From assembly GCA_041917295.1 (NCBI GenBank), contig JAYRXX010000073.1, forward strand, positions 80,922 to 144,921: a stretch of 64,000 bases of DNA. The letters are read 5' to 3'. Origin of the DNA: JADKHR01 sp041917295 (GTDB taxonomy: Bacteria; Elusimicrobiota; Elusimicrobia; FEN-1173). The notes beneath the pieces were generated by a model. The model saw nothing but the letters and a program-made list of their open reading frames with translations, was not told the DNA's origin and ran no database searches. Positions 45,073 to 53,710 of this stretch are shown in pieces. Made by a program: the position numbers and the translations under genes. The first letter of the stretch is position 1, and each line of letters begins with the position of its first letter.

Positions 45073-46542
45073 TCAAACCACCGTAACCTGGGGCTGGCCG
45101 CCGTTGGACCTTCCGGCGAAATAGAGAAGACCCGAGGTGAAGGCGTCCACCTCGTCGTCGTGCTCCACGTCGGGAAACCCGGCCAGGGTTTCGATGAAGT
45201 CCGCCACCCAGGGTTGGCCTTCCGGGAGATACGCCTTTCCGGCTTCAACGGTCGGGCTAACCAAGTTGGCGCGAAGGACCTTGTCCTTCTCGCCTGGGTC
45301 AAAGGCGACGATGGGAAGCCGGGTGTAGCGGCGAAGTTCCTGAATGACCTGTTGGCCGGAGGATTTGTCCTCCACCACGATCACGTTCGCCGGGCGGGCT
45401 TCCTGTTCCTGCTGAAGGGTGCGCCTCAAGTCGGGGTATTCCATTTTCTCTTTCACCAGACGTTCGAGGTAAAACCCGTCCGCGCACTCAGCCAAGAGGA
45501 GACCCACGGTGAAATCGTTTTGTTGTTTTGTTTTAACAGCGGTGTCCCAAAACCAACCACGCCGGCGGACCTTGGGCAGTTCCCGGTAGTAGCTCCACCA
45601 GGACCGTTTAAAGAGTGAACCCTCGTCGCTTACAGGCGACTGCTGGAACTGGGCGTTGAACGCGCGGGAGCCCATCCGAATCTTTTGGCGGCTCAGGTCA
45701 TCCGTGCCGTGCTTCTCCTCCCAAAGGAGATCACCAGCGGCGCGAACCTTGGCCGTCCCGGACATGGGGAATACGACCGTGCGACGTTTTTCGTTTAAGG
45801 CGGGGAGAGAGAGATGCACCCACTCTTTTTCCAGAAGAACGCTACCGCTCAGGTCGTTCCGGTGGGTGCGTTGCTCAACGATCACCACGGCTCCTTCTTT
45901 CTCGTTGTCGAGCCGGGTGGTGAGAGAGGTTTTGTAGAACTCCACCGACCGTTCCCGGACGGCTTTGGACTCCGCTTCCATGGGATTGATCAGGTCGTCA
46001 ATCACCATGCGGGAGCACCCTTTGCCTGTGATCGTGCCGCCGACCGAGGTGGCCACCATTGCTCCCCGAAGGGAGTTTTGAAACTCGTTCTTTTGGTTTT
46101 GGTCCTCGGCCATGGAGAACACGTTGCCCCACCGTTCCCGGTACCAGTCGCTTTCAATCACAAGCCGCCTGTCGCGGTTGTGTTTCACGGCCAGGGACCC
46201 GGAATATGAGCAGAACACCCACCTAAGCCATGGGCGGTCCGTCCATGACCACACGGGCCAAAGAACGGAGACCACACTCGACTTGCCGTACCGGGGCGGC
46301 ATATTGATCAAAAGTCGCCGAACCTGGCCCGCGTCGACCGCTTCCAGATGTTCCGCAATACAATCGATGTGCCAGTTGGAGACGAACTTGGCTGCCGGCT
46401 CGATGATGGGCCAGGCCTGGGGTATAAATTCCCGGAAGGTGAGTTTCTCCGCCGCGAACCGTTTCGCCACCCCTTCCAAGAGTCGGCTCGTGTAATTGGG
46501 CGCTCTGGTGCCCACCGGCAAGGTGGATGCGCTTCGGCTCAT
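45073..46542 (-). CDS. terL: Terminase large subunit
   Basis: 489 residues: Walker A-like PPRYGKSS (about 82-89), Walker B RMVIDDLI, and RNase H-like nuclease residues in WFWDTAVKTKQQNDFTV and HDDEVDA. It packages DNA. It overlaps the small subunit by four bases. Confidence 0.94.
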   Translation of the reverse strand: MSRSASTLPVGTRAPNYTSRLLEGVAKRFAAEKLTFREFIPQAWPIIEPAAKFVSNWHIDCIAEHLEAVDAGQVRRLLINMPPRYGKSSVVSVLWPVWSWTDRPWLRWVFCSYSGSLAVKHNRDRRLVIESDWYRERWGNVFSMAEDQNQKNEFQNSLRGAMVATSVGGTITGKGCSRMVIDDLINPMEAESKAVRERSVEFYKTSLTTRLDNEKEGAVVIVEQRTHRNDLSGSVLLEKEWVHLSLPALNEKRRTVVFPMSGTAKVRAAGDLLWEEKHGTDDLSRQKIRMGSRAFNAQFQQSPVSDEGSLFKRSWWSYYRELPKVRRRGWFWDTAVKTKQQNDFTVGLLLAECADGFYLERLVKEKMEYPDLRRTLQQEQEARPANVIVVEDKSSGQQVIQELRRYTRLPIVAFDPGEKDKVLRANLVSPTVEAGKAYLPEGQPWVADFIETLAGFPDVEHDDEVDAFTSGLLYFAGRSNGGQPQVTVV

Positions 46543-47117
46543 AAGGACGCCTCCGGCGCGAACTTCTTTGACGCCTCAAAAAGGTCCTTGGCCAGGGTTT
46601 GGGCGATGGCCAGAGCGGTCCGGCAGTGGGGGCAGAACTTCGGCACGTTTTTGTTGATTACGGAGACGATCTCGTTTACCGCATGGAGAAGGGACTTCTC
46701 ATCGAACTCGTGTTTGATCGTGTCTTTGTATTTGGGTGAACGCGCCTTAAGAAGCGAAATCAAGAGACCGTCCGAATAATCGACCTCAAAAAGAGGATTC
46801 CCTTGGGCGTCCCGGACTTGTCGTCCGTTGTGGAGGACCGGGCGTTTGACGCCCTGGATGCCCCGCTCCATGGCGGCGGACTCGCAGATCTCCGTGATGC
46901 TGTCCTCGATTTCCCTGAACCGCTCCGCGAACTTGGCGTCCGTGGCCAGCCAGCGGTAGACCGTGGCCCGGTCGATTTTGACCGCCTGGCAAGCTCGCAT
47001 CACGAACCCGTGCCTCTTCAGTTCCCCCAAAAACATCATCTTTTTCTTCGGTGGATAAGCCCCGTGGGGTCCACGACGCATCTGTGGGTTCTGTGAATGG
47101 CCGTCAGACGGGGACAA
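46539..47117 (-). CDS. terS: Terminase small subunit
   Basis: 192 residues. N-terminal DNA-binding helix-turn-helix (VMRACQAVKIDRATVYRWLAT) as in many small terminases, a charged central region, and a CPHC pair near the C-terminus. It directly precedes the large subunit. Confidence 0.82.
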   Translation of the reverse strand: MSPSDGHSQNPQMRRGPHGAYPPKKKMMFLGELKRHGFVMRACQAVKIDRATVYRWLATDAKFAERFREIEDSITEICESAAMERGIQGVKRPVLHNGRQVRDAQGNPLFEVDYSDGLLISLLKARSPKYKDTIKHEFDEKSLLHAVNEIVSVINKNVPKFCPHCRTALAIAQTLAKDLFEASKKFAPEASL

Positions 47118-48369
47118 GTTCTTCCTCCCGTTTGGCTTTGAGGCCCGTAAATTCTTCCCACCGCTTTACGATCACGTCGCAGAAAGTCGGTGATATTTCG
47201 AGTCCCGCACAGGCCCGGCCCGTCACCTGGCAGGCGATCAAGGTGGAACCGGAGCCCAGGAAGGGATCAAAGACCAGGTCGTCGGGGCGTGAGGAGTTTT
47301 GGACGGCCCGAGAAACCAGGTCTACGGGCTTCATGGTGGGGTGTTCTTCACTTACCTTGGGCCTGGGAAACTCCCACACGTTGTCCTGGTCGCGGCCTCC
47401 GTCATAAGAACTGCGACCTTTCTCCGGCCACCCATACCAGATGGGTTCAAAACGGTGGTGGTAATTGCTCCGACCGAGAACAAAGGATTCCTTCACCCAG
47501 GCAATGACCCCGGACCAATGCATCCCGGCGTTTCTTAAGGCCGAATCAATCGCCGGCCATTCCCGGGAGCCCATGACACAGTAGAGGTCGCCTTCGAGCA
47601 TCGGCAAGCAGACCGCAGTCCACCCATGGAGAAAGGACTGGAAGTCCTCGCCCAAGTCATCGTTCTGTAGGCCCTCTCTTTGGCGGTGTCTGGGGTTGGA
47701 GTCTCGTCCGATGGCCACGTTCCAGGGCGGGTCGGTGAAGATCATTCTTGGAGTCCGTCCACCCAGGACTTTCTGGACGTCGGTGACGTTTGTGGCGTCC
47801 CCACAAAGAAGGCGGTGGGACCCAAGGAGCCAGAGATCGCCTGGTTTCGTTGTCGCTTCCGCGGGAGGCGTGGGGACGTCATCGGGATCAGTTTGCCCCT
47901 CCGGTAATTGGCCGGTCATGAATTCGTTGTGGAAGGCCGTGAGATTTACTTCGGGGAAGTCCAACTGTGAAACCAGGGACGAGAAGTCGATTTCGTTCTC
48001 CCGGAGATAGGTGGACAGGGATTCGTGGGAAATTTTGCCGTAAGCCGAAGACTGGAGGAGAATGAGCCGCGCGGCTTCGTTGCGGTTCTTGGCCTCGATA
48101 AAGGCCACAGGAAAAAGATCAGGGACTTTGACGGTCGCGTCCTTCATCAGTTCCCGCAGCACTCGGTCTCTCTGGGTCCCATCGATAAAGTAGTTTTTGT
48201 CCTCGGACCTCCAGACAAAAAATGGAAAAAGGAACCCGTTCTCAAGGAGCGACGCTTTGAGCTTTTCGTTATCTTCCCGGGAGAGTGCTTTGAGGTCCCC
48301 TTGAAGAGGCGTCAAAGCGGAAAGTGGGAGGAGCTCGGCCCCGCGGCATCGGACCTGAATTTCTTTCAC
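47104..48369 (-). CDS. ParB-like / DNA methyltransferase fusion
   Basis: 421 residues. An N-terminal ParB-like nuclease domain (SREDNEKLKASLLENGFLFP, DGTQRDRVLRELM) is fused to an N4/N6 DNA methylase (TDPPWNV catalytic motif IV; FDPFLGSGSTLIA for SAM). GTG 48369 is preferred because relatives begin near KEIQV. The longer frame to 48441 would include a strong hairpin at 48391-48418. Such fusions are common next to phage terminase genes and modify phage DNA. Confidence 0.88.
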   Translation of the reverse strand: MKEIQVRCRGAELLPLSALTPLQGDLKALSREDNEKLKASLLENGFLFPFFVWRSEDKNYFIDGTQRDRVLRELMKDATVKVPDLFPVAFIEAKNRNEAARLILLQSSAYGKISHESLSTYLRENEIDFSSLVSQLDFPEVNLTAFHNEFMTGQLPEGQTDPDDVPTPPAEATTKPGDLWLLGSHRLLCGDATNVTDVQKVLGGRTPRMIFTDPPWNVAIGRDSNPRHRQREGLQNDDLGEDFQSFLHGWTAVCLPMLEGDLYCVMGSREWPAIDSALRNAGMHWSGVIAWVKESFVLGRSNYHHRFEPIWYGWPEKGRSSYDGGRDQDNVWEFPRPKVSEEHPTMKPVDLVSRAVQNSSRPDDLVFDPFLGSGSTLIACQVTGRACAGLEISPTFCDVIVKRWEEFTGLKAKREEELVPV

Positions 48370-48390
48370 GGGCGGGACGCGCCAAAAGGT

Positions 48391-48418
48391 CCGCCAGGCC
48401 CTGGGGAGAGCCTGGCGG
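48391..48418 (-). other. GC-rich hairpin ahead of the methylase gene
   Basis: Perfect nine-base stem CCGCCAGGC / GCCTGGCGG around a ten-base loop, 22 bases before GTG 48369. It may act as attenuator or leader structure. Confidence 0.5.
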
Positions 48419-48525
48419 GTTTGGGGTATTGTGTCCTGCAAAATGGCATGCGAGCCCTCGTGGTCGAGAGTTCACAATACCCGCGTTTATTCTATGCGAA
48501 GGGGGGAGATTTCACACGGATTTTG

Positions 48526-48545
48526 ATTGGACAAAATTGGACAAT
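48526..48545 (+). promoter_or_regulatory. Tandem 10-bp repeat upstream of the ORF6N gene
   Basis: ATTGGACAAA and ATTGGACAAT lie head to tail, one helical turn apart, 66 bases ahead of the ORF6N start. An operator role is possible. A short hairpin CCGCG / CGCGG follows at 48547-48562. Confidence 0.4.
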
Positions 48546-48610
48546 TCCGCGTCATTGCGCGGCGAATTCCCATTCCATGATTTTTGATGAAAAGCTAGAA
48601 TGACTTCGAC

Positions 48611-49132
48611 ATGAAAGCCATCGCGCCCATCGAAAACATCCAGCAGATGATCTACTTGGTTCGTGGCCAAAAGGTCATGTTGGACAAAGACCTGGCCGAA
48701 CTGTATGGCGTCCCGACAAAAGTGCTGAATCAGGCTGTCCGACGGAATAAACGAAGGTTTCCCGAGGATTTCATCTTCCAGCTCACCTGGGAGGAAGGCA
48801 AATCTTTAAGGTCACAATTTGTGACCTTAAACAGAGGCCAACACATCAAATACCGGCCCTATGCTTTTACCGAGCACGGGGTGGCCATGTTGTCCAGCGT
48901 GTTGAAGAGCCAAAGAGCCATTCAGGTCAATATCGTGATCATCCGGGCGTTTATTGAATTCCGGCGAATGATCGCTGCCGATCGGGACCTGGCCAAGAAG
49001 GTGGCCGCGCACGAGAAAAAGATCACGGGCTTAACCAACGATGTCCACCAAATTTACGATTTGATCTACCCGCTTCTCGATGGTCCGGTCAAAAAAGTTG
49101 ATCAGATCGGATTTAAAAATAAAACCGACTAA
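48611..49132 (+). CDS. ORF6N domain protein
   Basis: 173 residues. The ORF6N DNA-binding domain is at the N-terminus (IYLVRGQKVMLDKDLAELYG; VRRNKRRFPEDFIFQLT; AFTEHGVAMLSSVL), followed by a coiled coil. It is the only plus-strand gene in the middle of the prophage and is likely an independently expressed phage regulator or antirepressor-like protein. A perfect palindrome lies within the coding sequence (48805-48831). Confidence 0.88.
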   Translation: MKAIAPIENIQQMIYLVRGQKVMLDKDLAELYGVPTKVLNQAVRRNKRRFPEDFIFQLTWEEGKSLRSQFVTLNRGQHIKYRPYAFTEHGVAMLSSVLKSQRAIQVNIVIIRAFIEFRRMIAADRDLAKKVAAHEKKITGLTNDVHQIYDLIYPLLDGPVKKVDQIGFKNKTD

Positions 49133-49148
49133 CCACAGGGAATGCGCC

Positions 49149-49343
49149 CTAATTTGAGGCCGCATTTCTTCCAGCCAGTGGTTTTCTGTCGTCCCAAAAC
49201 GACCCAAGGTTTTGAATTTGCTTCTGCGCCTTGTATACCGCCCACACCGACAAATTGAATTTTCGCGCCACCTCTTTCGGCGGTTTCCCCTTCAGCAGAA
49301 AACCCATCATCCGCCTATTTCGAATTTCGGTTGAAATTCTCAT
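49149..49343 (-). CDS. Small helix-turn-helix protein
   Basis: 64 residues with an HTH-like segment (PPKEVARKFNLSVWAVYKAQ). It overlaps the next upstream gene. A phage regulator of small size is likely. Confidence 0.6.
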   Translation of the reverse strand: MRISTEIRNRRMMGFLLKGKPPKEVARKFNLSVWAVYKAQKQIQNLGSFWDDRKPLAGRNAASN

Positions 49344-49569
49344 GGAGCACTCCTTGGTTTTCTTGAGGTTCGGAAATCAACTCGTAGCCGTGGCGTAAAA
49401 AGTCGGCGTCGTGCTCATCCACAGAGTGAATGACGTAACCCTGGCGCCGGAGGTCGTGGATTCTCTGGACAGCCCGATACACGAGCGACCGGTCCATCTG
49501 GACCAAGAGCCCCATGGTCACCCTTTTGTTTTCCCGTAGTAGCCGGAGGAGTTTCTCCTTATGGCTCAC
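49315..49569 (-). CDS. Small winged-helix-like protein
   Basis: 84 residues. LLRENKRVTMGLLVQMDRSLVYRAV and DLRRQGYVI look like a winged helix. It overlaps the C5 methylase gene by 11 bases. Function unknown. Confidence 0.6.
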   Translation of the reverse strand: MSHKEKLLRLLRENKRVTMGLLVQMDRSLVYRAVQRIHDLRRQGYVIHSVDEHDADFLRHGYELISEPQENQGVLHENFNRNSK

Positions 49570-50326
49570 AGCCTATCTCCTCCCAAACACGTCGAGCCAC
49601 CGCCGGAACCTGTCCGTTCCCAACGGCTTTAAGTCGGTGTGCCCAATCGGCCATCCCATCAAATACTCGCTCAGCGTCGGCGTCTGGGAAGCACCATAGG
49701 CGGCCGCCAGGGTCAGGGACAAGTAGCTTCCCAAACTGACGCCACGGGCGGTGTGGCTGGATCGGCTCCGCAGGTGAATCTCTGGAAGCATCCGCAGCCT
49801 CATGGCATCGGACGCCGTGGGGGCCGGCCACAATCCAGAGGCGGTCCCGTATAATCGGGGCGCCAAGGGCCGCCGCGGATAGGCAATCCCACCGCACACA
49901 GTACCCACTCGCGGCCAGGTCCCCCAGAATGGTTCCAAAGTACGGGTGAGCAAGGAGAGCTGGGACATTTTCCAATAGCGCGACCCTCGGTCGTATACGG
50001 CGAATGCATTCGAGAGTTTCAGGCCAGAGGTTCCGCTCGTCCGCCTCCCCGTTTTGGTTTCCGGCGATGGAGAAGGGTTGGCAGGGGAATCCCGCCGTAA
50101 GGACGTCAACCAGGCCCTGATATCGGTCGGCGAACCCTTCACCGAGGAATGCTCGGATATCGCGGAAAATGGGGGCTTGTTCAAAGATTCCATCTTCGAT
50201 TCTTTGCGCGAGGACCCGTTGGCAGTAGTCGTCGTTTTCAACATAACCCACGCTCTGCCACCCCAGGAGTTTCGTCCCCAGGAGACCGCCCCCGGCCCCG
50301 GAAAAGAGCGACAGTTCGAACGGCAT
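49559..50326 (-). CDS. C5 cytosine-specific DNA methyltransferase
   Basis: 255 residues, short for the family. Motif I FSGAGGG, motif IV GFPCQPFS (catalytic Cys82), motif VI ENV (119-121), motif VIII-like RDR and GNGQVP near the C-terminus. The target recognition region is small. No restriction endonuclease is adjacent, so it is an orphan methylase that probably protects phage DNA. Confidence 0.9.
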   Translation of the reverse strand: MPFELSLFSGAGGGLLGTKLLGWQSVGYVENDDYCQRVLAQRIEDGIFEQAPIFRDIRAFLGEGFADRYQGLVDVLTAGFPCQPFSIAGNQNGEADERNLWPETLECIRRIRPRVALLENVPALLAHPYFGTILGDLAASGYCVRWDCLSAAALGAPIIRDRLWIVAGPHGVRCHEAADASRDSPAEPIQPHRPWRQFGKLLVPDPGGRLWCFPDADAERVFDGMADWAHRLKAVGNGQVPAVARRVWEEIGCEP

Positions 50327-51219
50327 TATCCCCGCGCTCCACCAAGCCCGCCCGACCGATCAGTCAAACGCATATCCCGCCCAGCCCACTCCTGAATATC
50401 GCACAAGCCAGCGATCCTGCTCGAGATTCGCCAATCCAGCAGTTCGTCAATCTTGGCCGGCGTCGCGTTCGACGTGATGAATGTCGGACGACCCTTTGTC
50501 TCGCGCTCGTTCAGGAGGTAATAAATCGATTGGCGAACGAATTCTGTGACCTTTTCGGCTCCCAGGTCGTCTAAAATCAAAAACGGCGAGGCCACAAGAT
50601 CATTCAAAAGGTCAAAAGCCCGATCTTTGCTTTCATTGGAAAATGAACACTGAAGCCTCATAACCAAGGCTGGGACGCTCACGAACCGCCAGGCCCACAG
50701 CCCCATGTTCCCTACATGGAGCGGCATGAGCGACCCTGGTTTGTGGTTTGGAGTGGACGATTCCCGCGCCCATAGCCTGTACCATTCTTTCGCGATGCCC
50801 GTGACGCCGACCGATTTCCCCACACCGCAGGGGCCATTGATAAATATCCCTCGCGCGAACTGGGCTTTTGACCAATCCCGCGGTGGAACGTAGGGCGACA
50901 GGCGTTTAACGAACTCCCATGACCCAATCCTGAACTTGGGTGGGATTTCGAACGATTCCAGGACTCGCGCCGTCGCGTCAATCTTCGACCGGAGAGACCT
51001 TTCTGCCCGACCCCAGACCGACTCCGCGCAGCATGAACTGCAGAGAACCCAGGCCTCATCAATCGTTCTCTCCGGGCTCACGATGTTCCGTGAGCACGTC
51101 TTGCAGAACGTCGACTTTCTGTGTGATGGCTGCGAAGGCGTCCCTTCTATCGGAAGAGCCGTCCCCTCGAAACGCCCCTGGGAGTTTGGGATCAAATCTC
51201 CCGATGTTGTGTCGCTCAT
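50326..51219 (-). CDS. DnaC-like helicase loader ATPase
   Basis: 297 residues. N-terminal zinc-ribbon-like Cys set (C39-x2-C42 and C60-x2-C63), AAA+ domain with Walker A GPCGVGKS (129-136) and Walker B FLILDDLG. It loads the replicative helicase on phage DNA. ATG 51219 has GGAGG ahead. The first 53 codons overlap the upstream gene in another frame. Confidence 0.88.
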   Translation of the reverse strand: MSDTTSGDLIPNSQGRFEGTALPIEGTPSQPSHRKSTFCKTCSRNIVSPERTIDEAWVLCSSCCAESVWGRAERSLRSKIDATARVLESFEIPPKFRIGSWEFVKRLSPYVPPRDWSKAQFARGIFINGPCGVGKSVGVTGIAKEWYRLWARESSTPNHKPGSLMPLHVGNMGLWAWRFVSVPALVMRLQCSFSNESKDRAFDLLNDLVASPFLILDDLGAEKVTEFVRQSIYYLLNERETKGRPTFITSNATPAKIDELLDWRISSRIAGLCDIQEWAGRDMRLTDRSGGLGGARG

Positions 51220-52186
51220 TGCCGTATCCTCCTTTTCGTCGGTCTTGCTCTCGTTTGAGCCAGGTGTTGAGAGTCCTGGCCCATCCCTTGGGCGAGCGGG
51301 TCACGGCGTTCGATTCCCCCCAGGCGTCGCATTTTTTGATTTCCCCACCGATGTTCACATCCGGGTAAGCTTGGCTCCACACGCGGTAAAGCGTCCCTGG
51401 GTTTTCCAGGCGTACTCGTTTGAGCAGTGGCATTATGGCGGCCAATTCTAAAGGCGGTTCCGCTTCGATCGGTTTCTTGCCGTTTGGGCAAAAGTCTTTT
51501 TTCCTGTTCCCTTCCTGTTCCCGTTCCTGTTCCATATTGTCCGACACCGTTAACCTCCCCGTTAACGGGGGGTCTGACGGGGTGTTAACGTCGCAGTCGG
51601 CGGTCCCGAAGCCCTCCGGCCATCTCATGCCCGCCTTAACTGGGGTAAAATCGGCCTTTTTGGCGGCGCACTTTTTACAGGCCGTGACCGTGTTTTGGTC
51701 CCGGTGACTTCCGCCTTGGGAAAGTGGGACCACCAAATCAAGACACCGCGCCCGAGATTTGTCGGTCATATCCAGACCGCAATAAACGCAGGTGAATCGG
51801 TCCCGCTGGTAAATTCGCATCCGCACCGTGGCGTTCGGCGGTTTGACATATTCCCCGACAACCCCTTCTGGAGACGGTAGCTCGCTTTGAGCCTCGTCCC
51901 GGTTGGGGATCTGGTGCCTTAAAAACGACTTGATCTGGATGCACCTGACGGACCCCTTTGAATATCGGTTGATGAATCCCGCATTGCCCAGCGAACCAAG
52001 CAAAGACTCGATGTCGCATTCGTCGTAGGGAAGAATCTCTGCCTTGATTCGGCGCGGCCGGTCCTCCAGGCGCCCTTCCCGATCCGCCATGCACCATAGC
52101 CCTTGGAAAAGCAGTCTCGCCAATGGAGTCAGCTCCGCCAGGTCTTCATCTTTAAAAAACTCCGGTTTGATGCTTCGAATGCGCAC
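51059..52186 (-). CDS. Phage replication protein with degenerate HNH-like zinc domain
   Basis: 375 residues. N-terminal winged-helix domain typical of phage replisome organisers (SIKPEFFKDEDLAEL; LLFQGLWCMADREGRL). The middle part (about 125-180) is HNH-like with CVYC (133-136) and CKKC (170-173), but the catalytic DH is DL (150-151). The C-terminal part is similar to DnaD-type helical regions (GWARTLNTWLKREQ). GTG 52186 has GAGGGG ahead. Confidence 0.82.
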   Translation of the reverse strand: MRIRSIKPEFFKDEDLAELTPLARLLFQGLWCMADREGRLEDRPRRIKAEILPYDECDIESLLGSLGNAGFINRYSKGSVRCIQIKSFLRHQIPNRDEAQSELPSPEGVVGEYVKPPNATVRMRIYQRDRFTCVYCGLDMTDKSRARCLDLVVPLSQGGSHRDQNTVTACKKCAAKKADFTPVKAGMRWPEGFGTADCDVNTPSDPPLTGRLTVSDNMEQEREQEGNRKKDFCPNGKKPIEAEPPLELAAIMPLLKRVRLENPGTLYRVWSQAYPDVNIGGEIKKCDAWGESNAVTRSPKGWARTLNTWLKREQDRRKGGYGNERHNIGRFDPKLPGAFRGDGSSDRRDAFAAITQKVDVLQDVLTEHREPGEND

Positions 52187-52297
52187 ATTGCCCCTCTGAT
52201 TTTTCCCAAACTGGGTCGTCGGACCCGCCATGACGGAGAAAACCGGTGTGGGCCATGGCCCAGACACCGGTCCTGCGAAACTAAAATGAGTTTTACG

Positions 52298-52630
52298 TCA
52301 GGTCATCTTGTTCAAGAACCTTTGAACGTCGTCAATGGACCTTGCCACCAACGCCGTTCCTCCCTCTTTTTGAAACCGGTCCAGCCATCGGGCCTGTTCC
52401 GGCCGCAACCGTCCCCCGGGCGACTTGACCTCGATCGCCATGGACCGCCCGTTCCGCCAGGCCAGAATGTCCGGGACCCCTGGTTGCGGGAATGGGTTTT
52501 TTCCAAACCGAAGACCCGTCGGGGTGTGGATAATCGTCCCAGAGTTCCGCACATGACAGTGGTGGATGTCCCTCAAACGGAACAGGGTCAAAATCACGTT
52601 CACAAGGCTCTGCTCTTCCCGGTTCAACAT
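52298..52630 (-). CDS. VRR-NUC domain nuclease
   Basis: 110 residues covering a complete VRR-NUC core (VRNSG; GVPDILAWRNGRSMAIEVKS; EQARWLDRFQKEGG). The E-V-K motif and PD motif are intact. These small nucleases cut branched DNA in phage recombination or replication. Confidence 0.87.
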   Translation of the reverse strand: MLNREEQSLVNVILTLFRLRDIHHCHVRNSGTIIHTPTGLRFGKNPFPQPGVPDILAWRNGRSMAIEVKSPGGRLRPEQARWLDRFQKEGGTALVARSIDDVQRFLNKMT

Positions 52631-52633
52631 TTC

Positions 52634-53710
52634 TCATTCAGCCGCGTGGAAGCCGTTGGTTTTGGGACCGTGGCCGTTTAAGGACTGAATCATCATCCGC
52701 TTCACCGGGACCTTTTTAGCGTGGGCCCGTTTGATCTCTTCGATCGATGCCTTCGCCTCGGGTGTGAGGTCGTAGGTAGTCCTCTCTGACGGCACGTTTT
52801 GAATGAGCCACTTCCCGCCGACAACGACTTTTTCCACATTTCCGAAAGTGTCGCGGATTTCCTCGTGCAGATCGTCGTATTCTGCGGCCAAGGGTTTTAA
52901 GTCTTCATGCCGTTTGACTTTGTTCTCCAGCTCCGGGTTGTCGACGAAATCCGCCGGGCGATTCAAGATGTCGGGAAGGCAGAGGTGCGCGAAGGGACAG
53001 GCCCCGCAAATTTGGTTGTCAAAGGGGATGCGGTTGGGGTATGTCTTCGCCTGAATGTGCGCGTGGATTCGCTCCAGACGGACCAACAGGTGTTCGGCCT
53101 GGGCGTAGTCCAAGTAAAGCGGGAGCAGCTTCCAGTGGCCCAAGCCGTCCGTAATGATGAAAAGCCCGGCCTCCTCACTATGGCCGTAGCAGTAAAGCGT
53201 GAGCTGCCTGGGGTATTTTCGAAGCCAGGGCCGGCGGTTGAAATCGTCAATGGATTTGATGCCGCCGAACACGTTAACGTTCATGCTTTTGATTTCCACG
53301 GGGACGCGTCGGCCTTTCCAATCGATAAAACCGTCGATTTTCCCAGTGGCGATAACCGCGCCCTCGCGGTTTTTAATCTGGACCGGCATCTGGGACAGGA
53401 CAAACTTGAAGCCCAGGCCCTCCAACTCGCGGATGATCTCCCGCTCCCACAGATTTCCCACGTCGAACCGGGCCTGGAGGTCCTCATCATGGAGGGGACG
53501 TTCGTCCCAGTTGAGGACCGCGTAGGTCATGTAGCGGTCGCAGTCGGCGATGTCGGAAAGAATAGAGTTCCGCCTTTGGTAGGCGGTGATCCTCTTGCCC
53601 AACTCGCTTTTTCGGCGGGTGACGATTTCGTCCGCCAAGTCCTCCAATACGTGTCGGAGGATGGGCGAAGCGTTCGGTTCCCCCTGATCGGCCCTCATCG
53701 GTAGGCTCAT
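52634..53710 (-). CDS. PD-(D/E)XK exonuclease, RecB/Cas4-like
   Basis: 358 residues. The nuclease core reads GKIDGFIDW...VPVEIKSM, the D...ExK arrangement. A Cys cluster near CGACPFAHLC with an earlier Cys in ADCDRYM could hold an Fe-S cluster as in Cas4/AddB relatives. The gene overlaps its upstream neighbour by four bases. Probably a phage recombination exonuclease. Confidence 0.85.
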   Translation of the reverse strand: MSLPMRADQGEPNASPILRHVLEDLADEIVTRRKSELGKRITAYQRRNSILSDIADCDRYMTYAVLNWDERPLHDEDLQARFDVGNLWEREIIRELEGLGFKFVLSQMPVQIKNREGAVIATGKIDGFIDWKGRRVPVEIKSMNVNVFGGIKSIDDFNRRPWLRKYPRQLTLYCYGHSEEAGLFIITDGLGHWKLLPLYLDYAQAEHLLVRLERIHAHIQAKTYPNRIPFDNQICGACPFAHLCLPDILNRPADFVDNPELENKVKRHEDLKPLAAEYDDLHEEIRDTFGNVEKVVVGGKWLIQNVPSERTTYDLTPEAKASIEEIKRAHAKKVPVKRMMIQSLNGHGPKTNGFHAAE

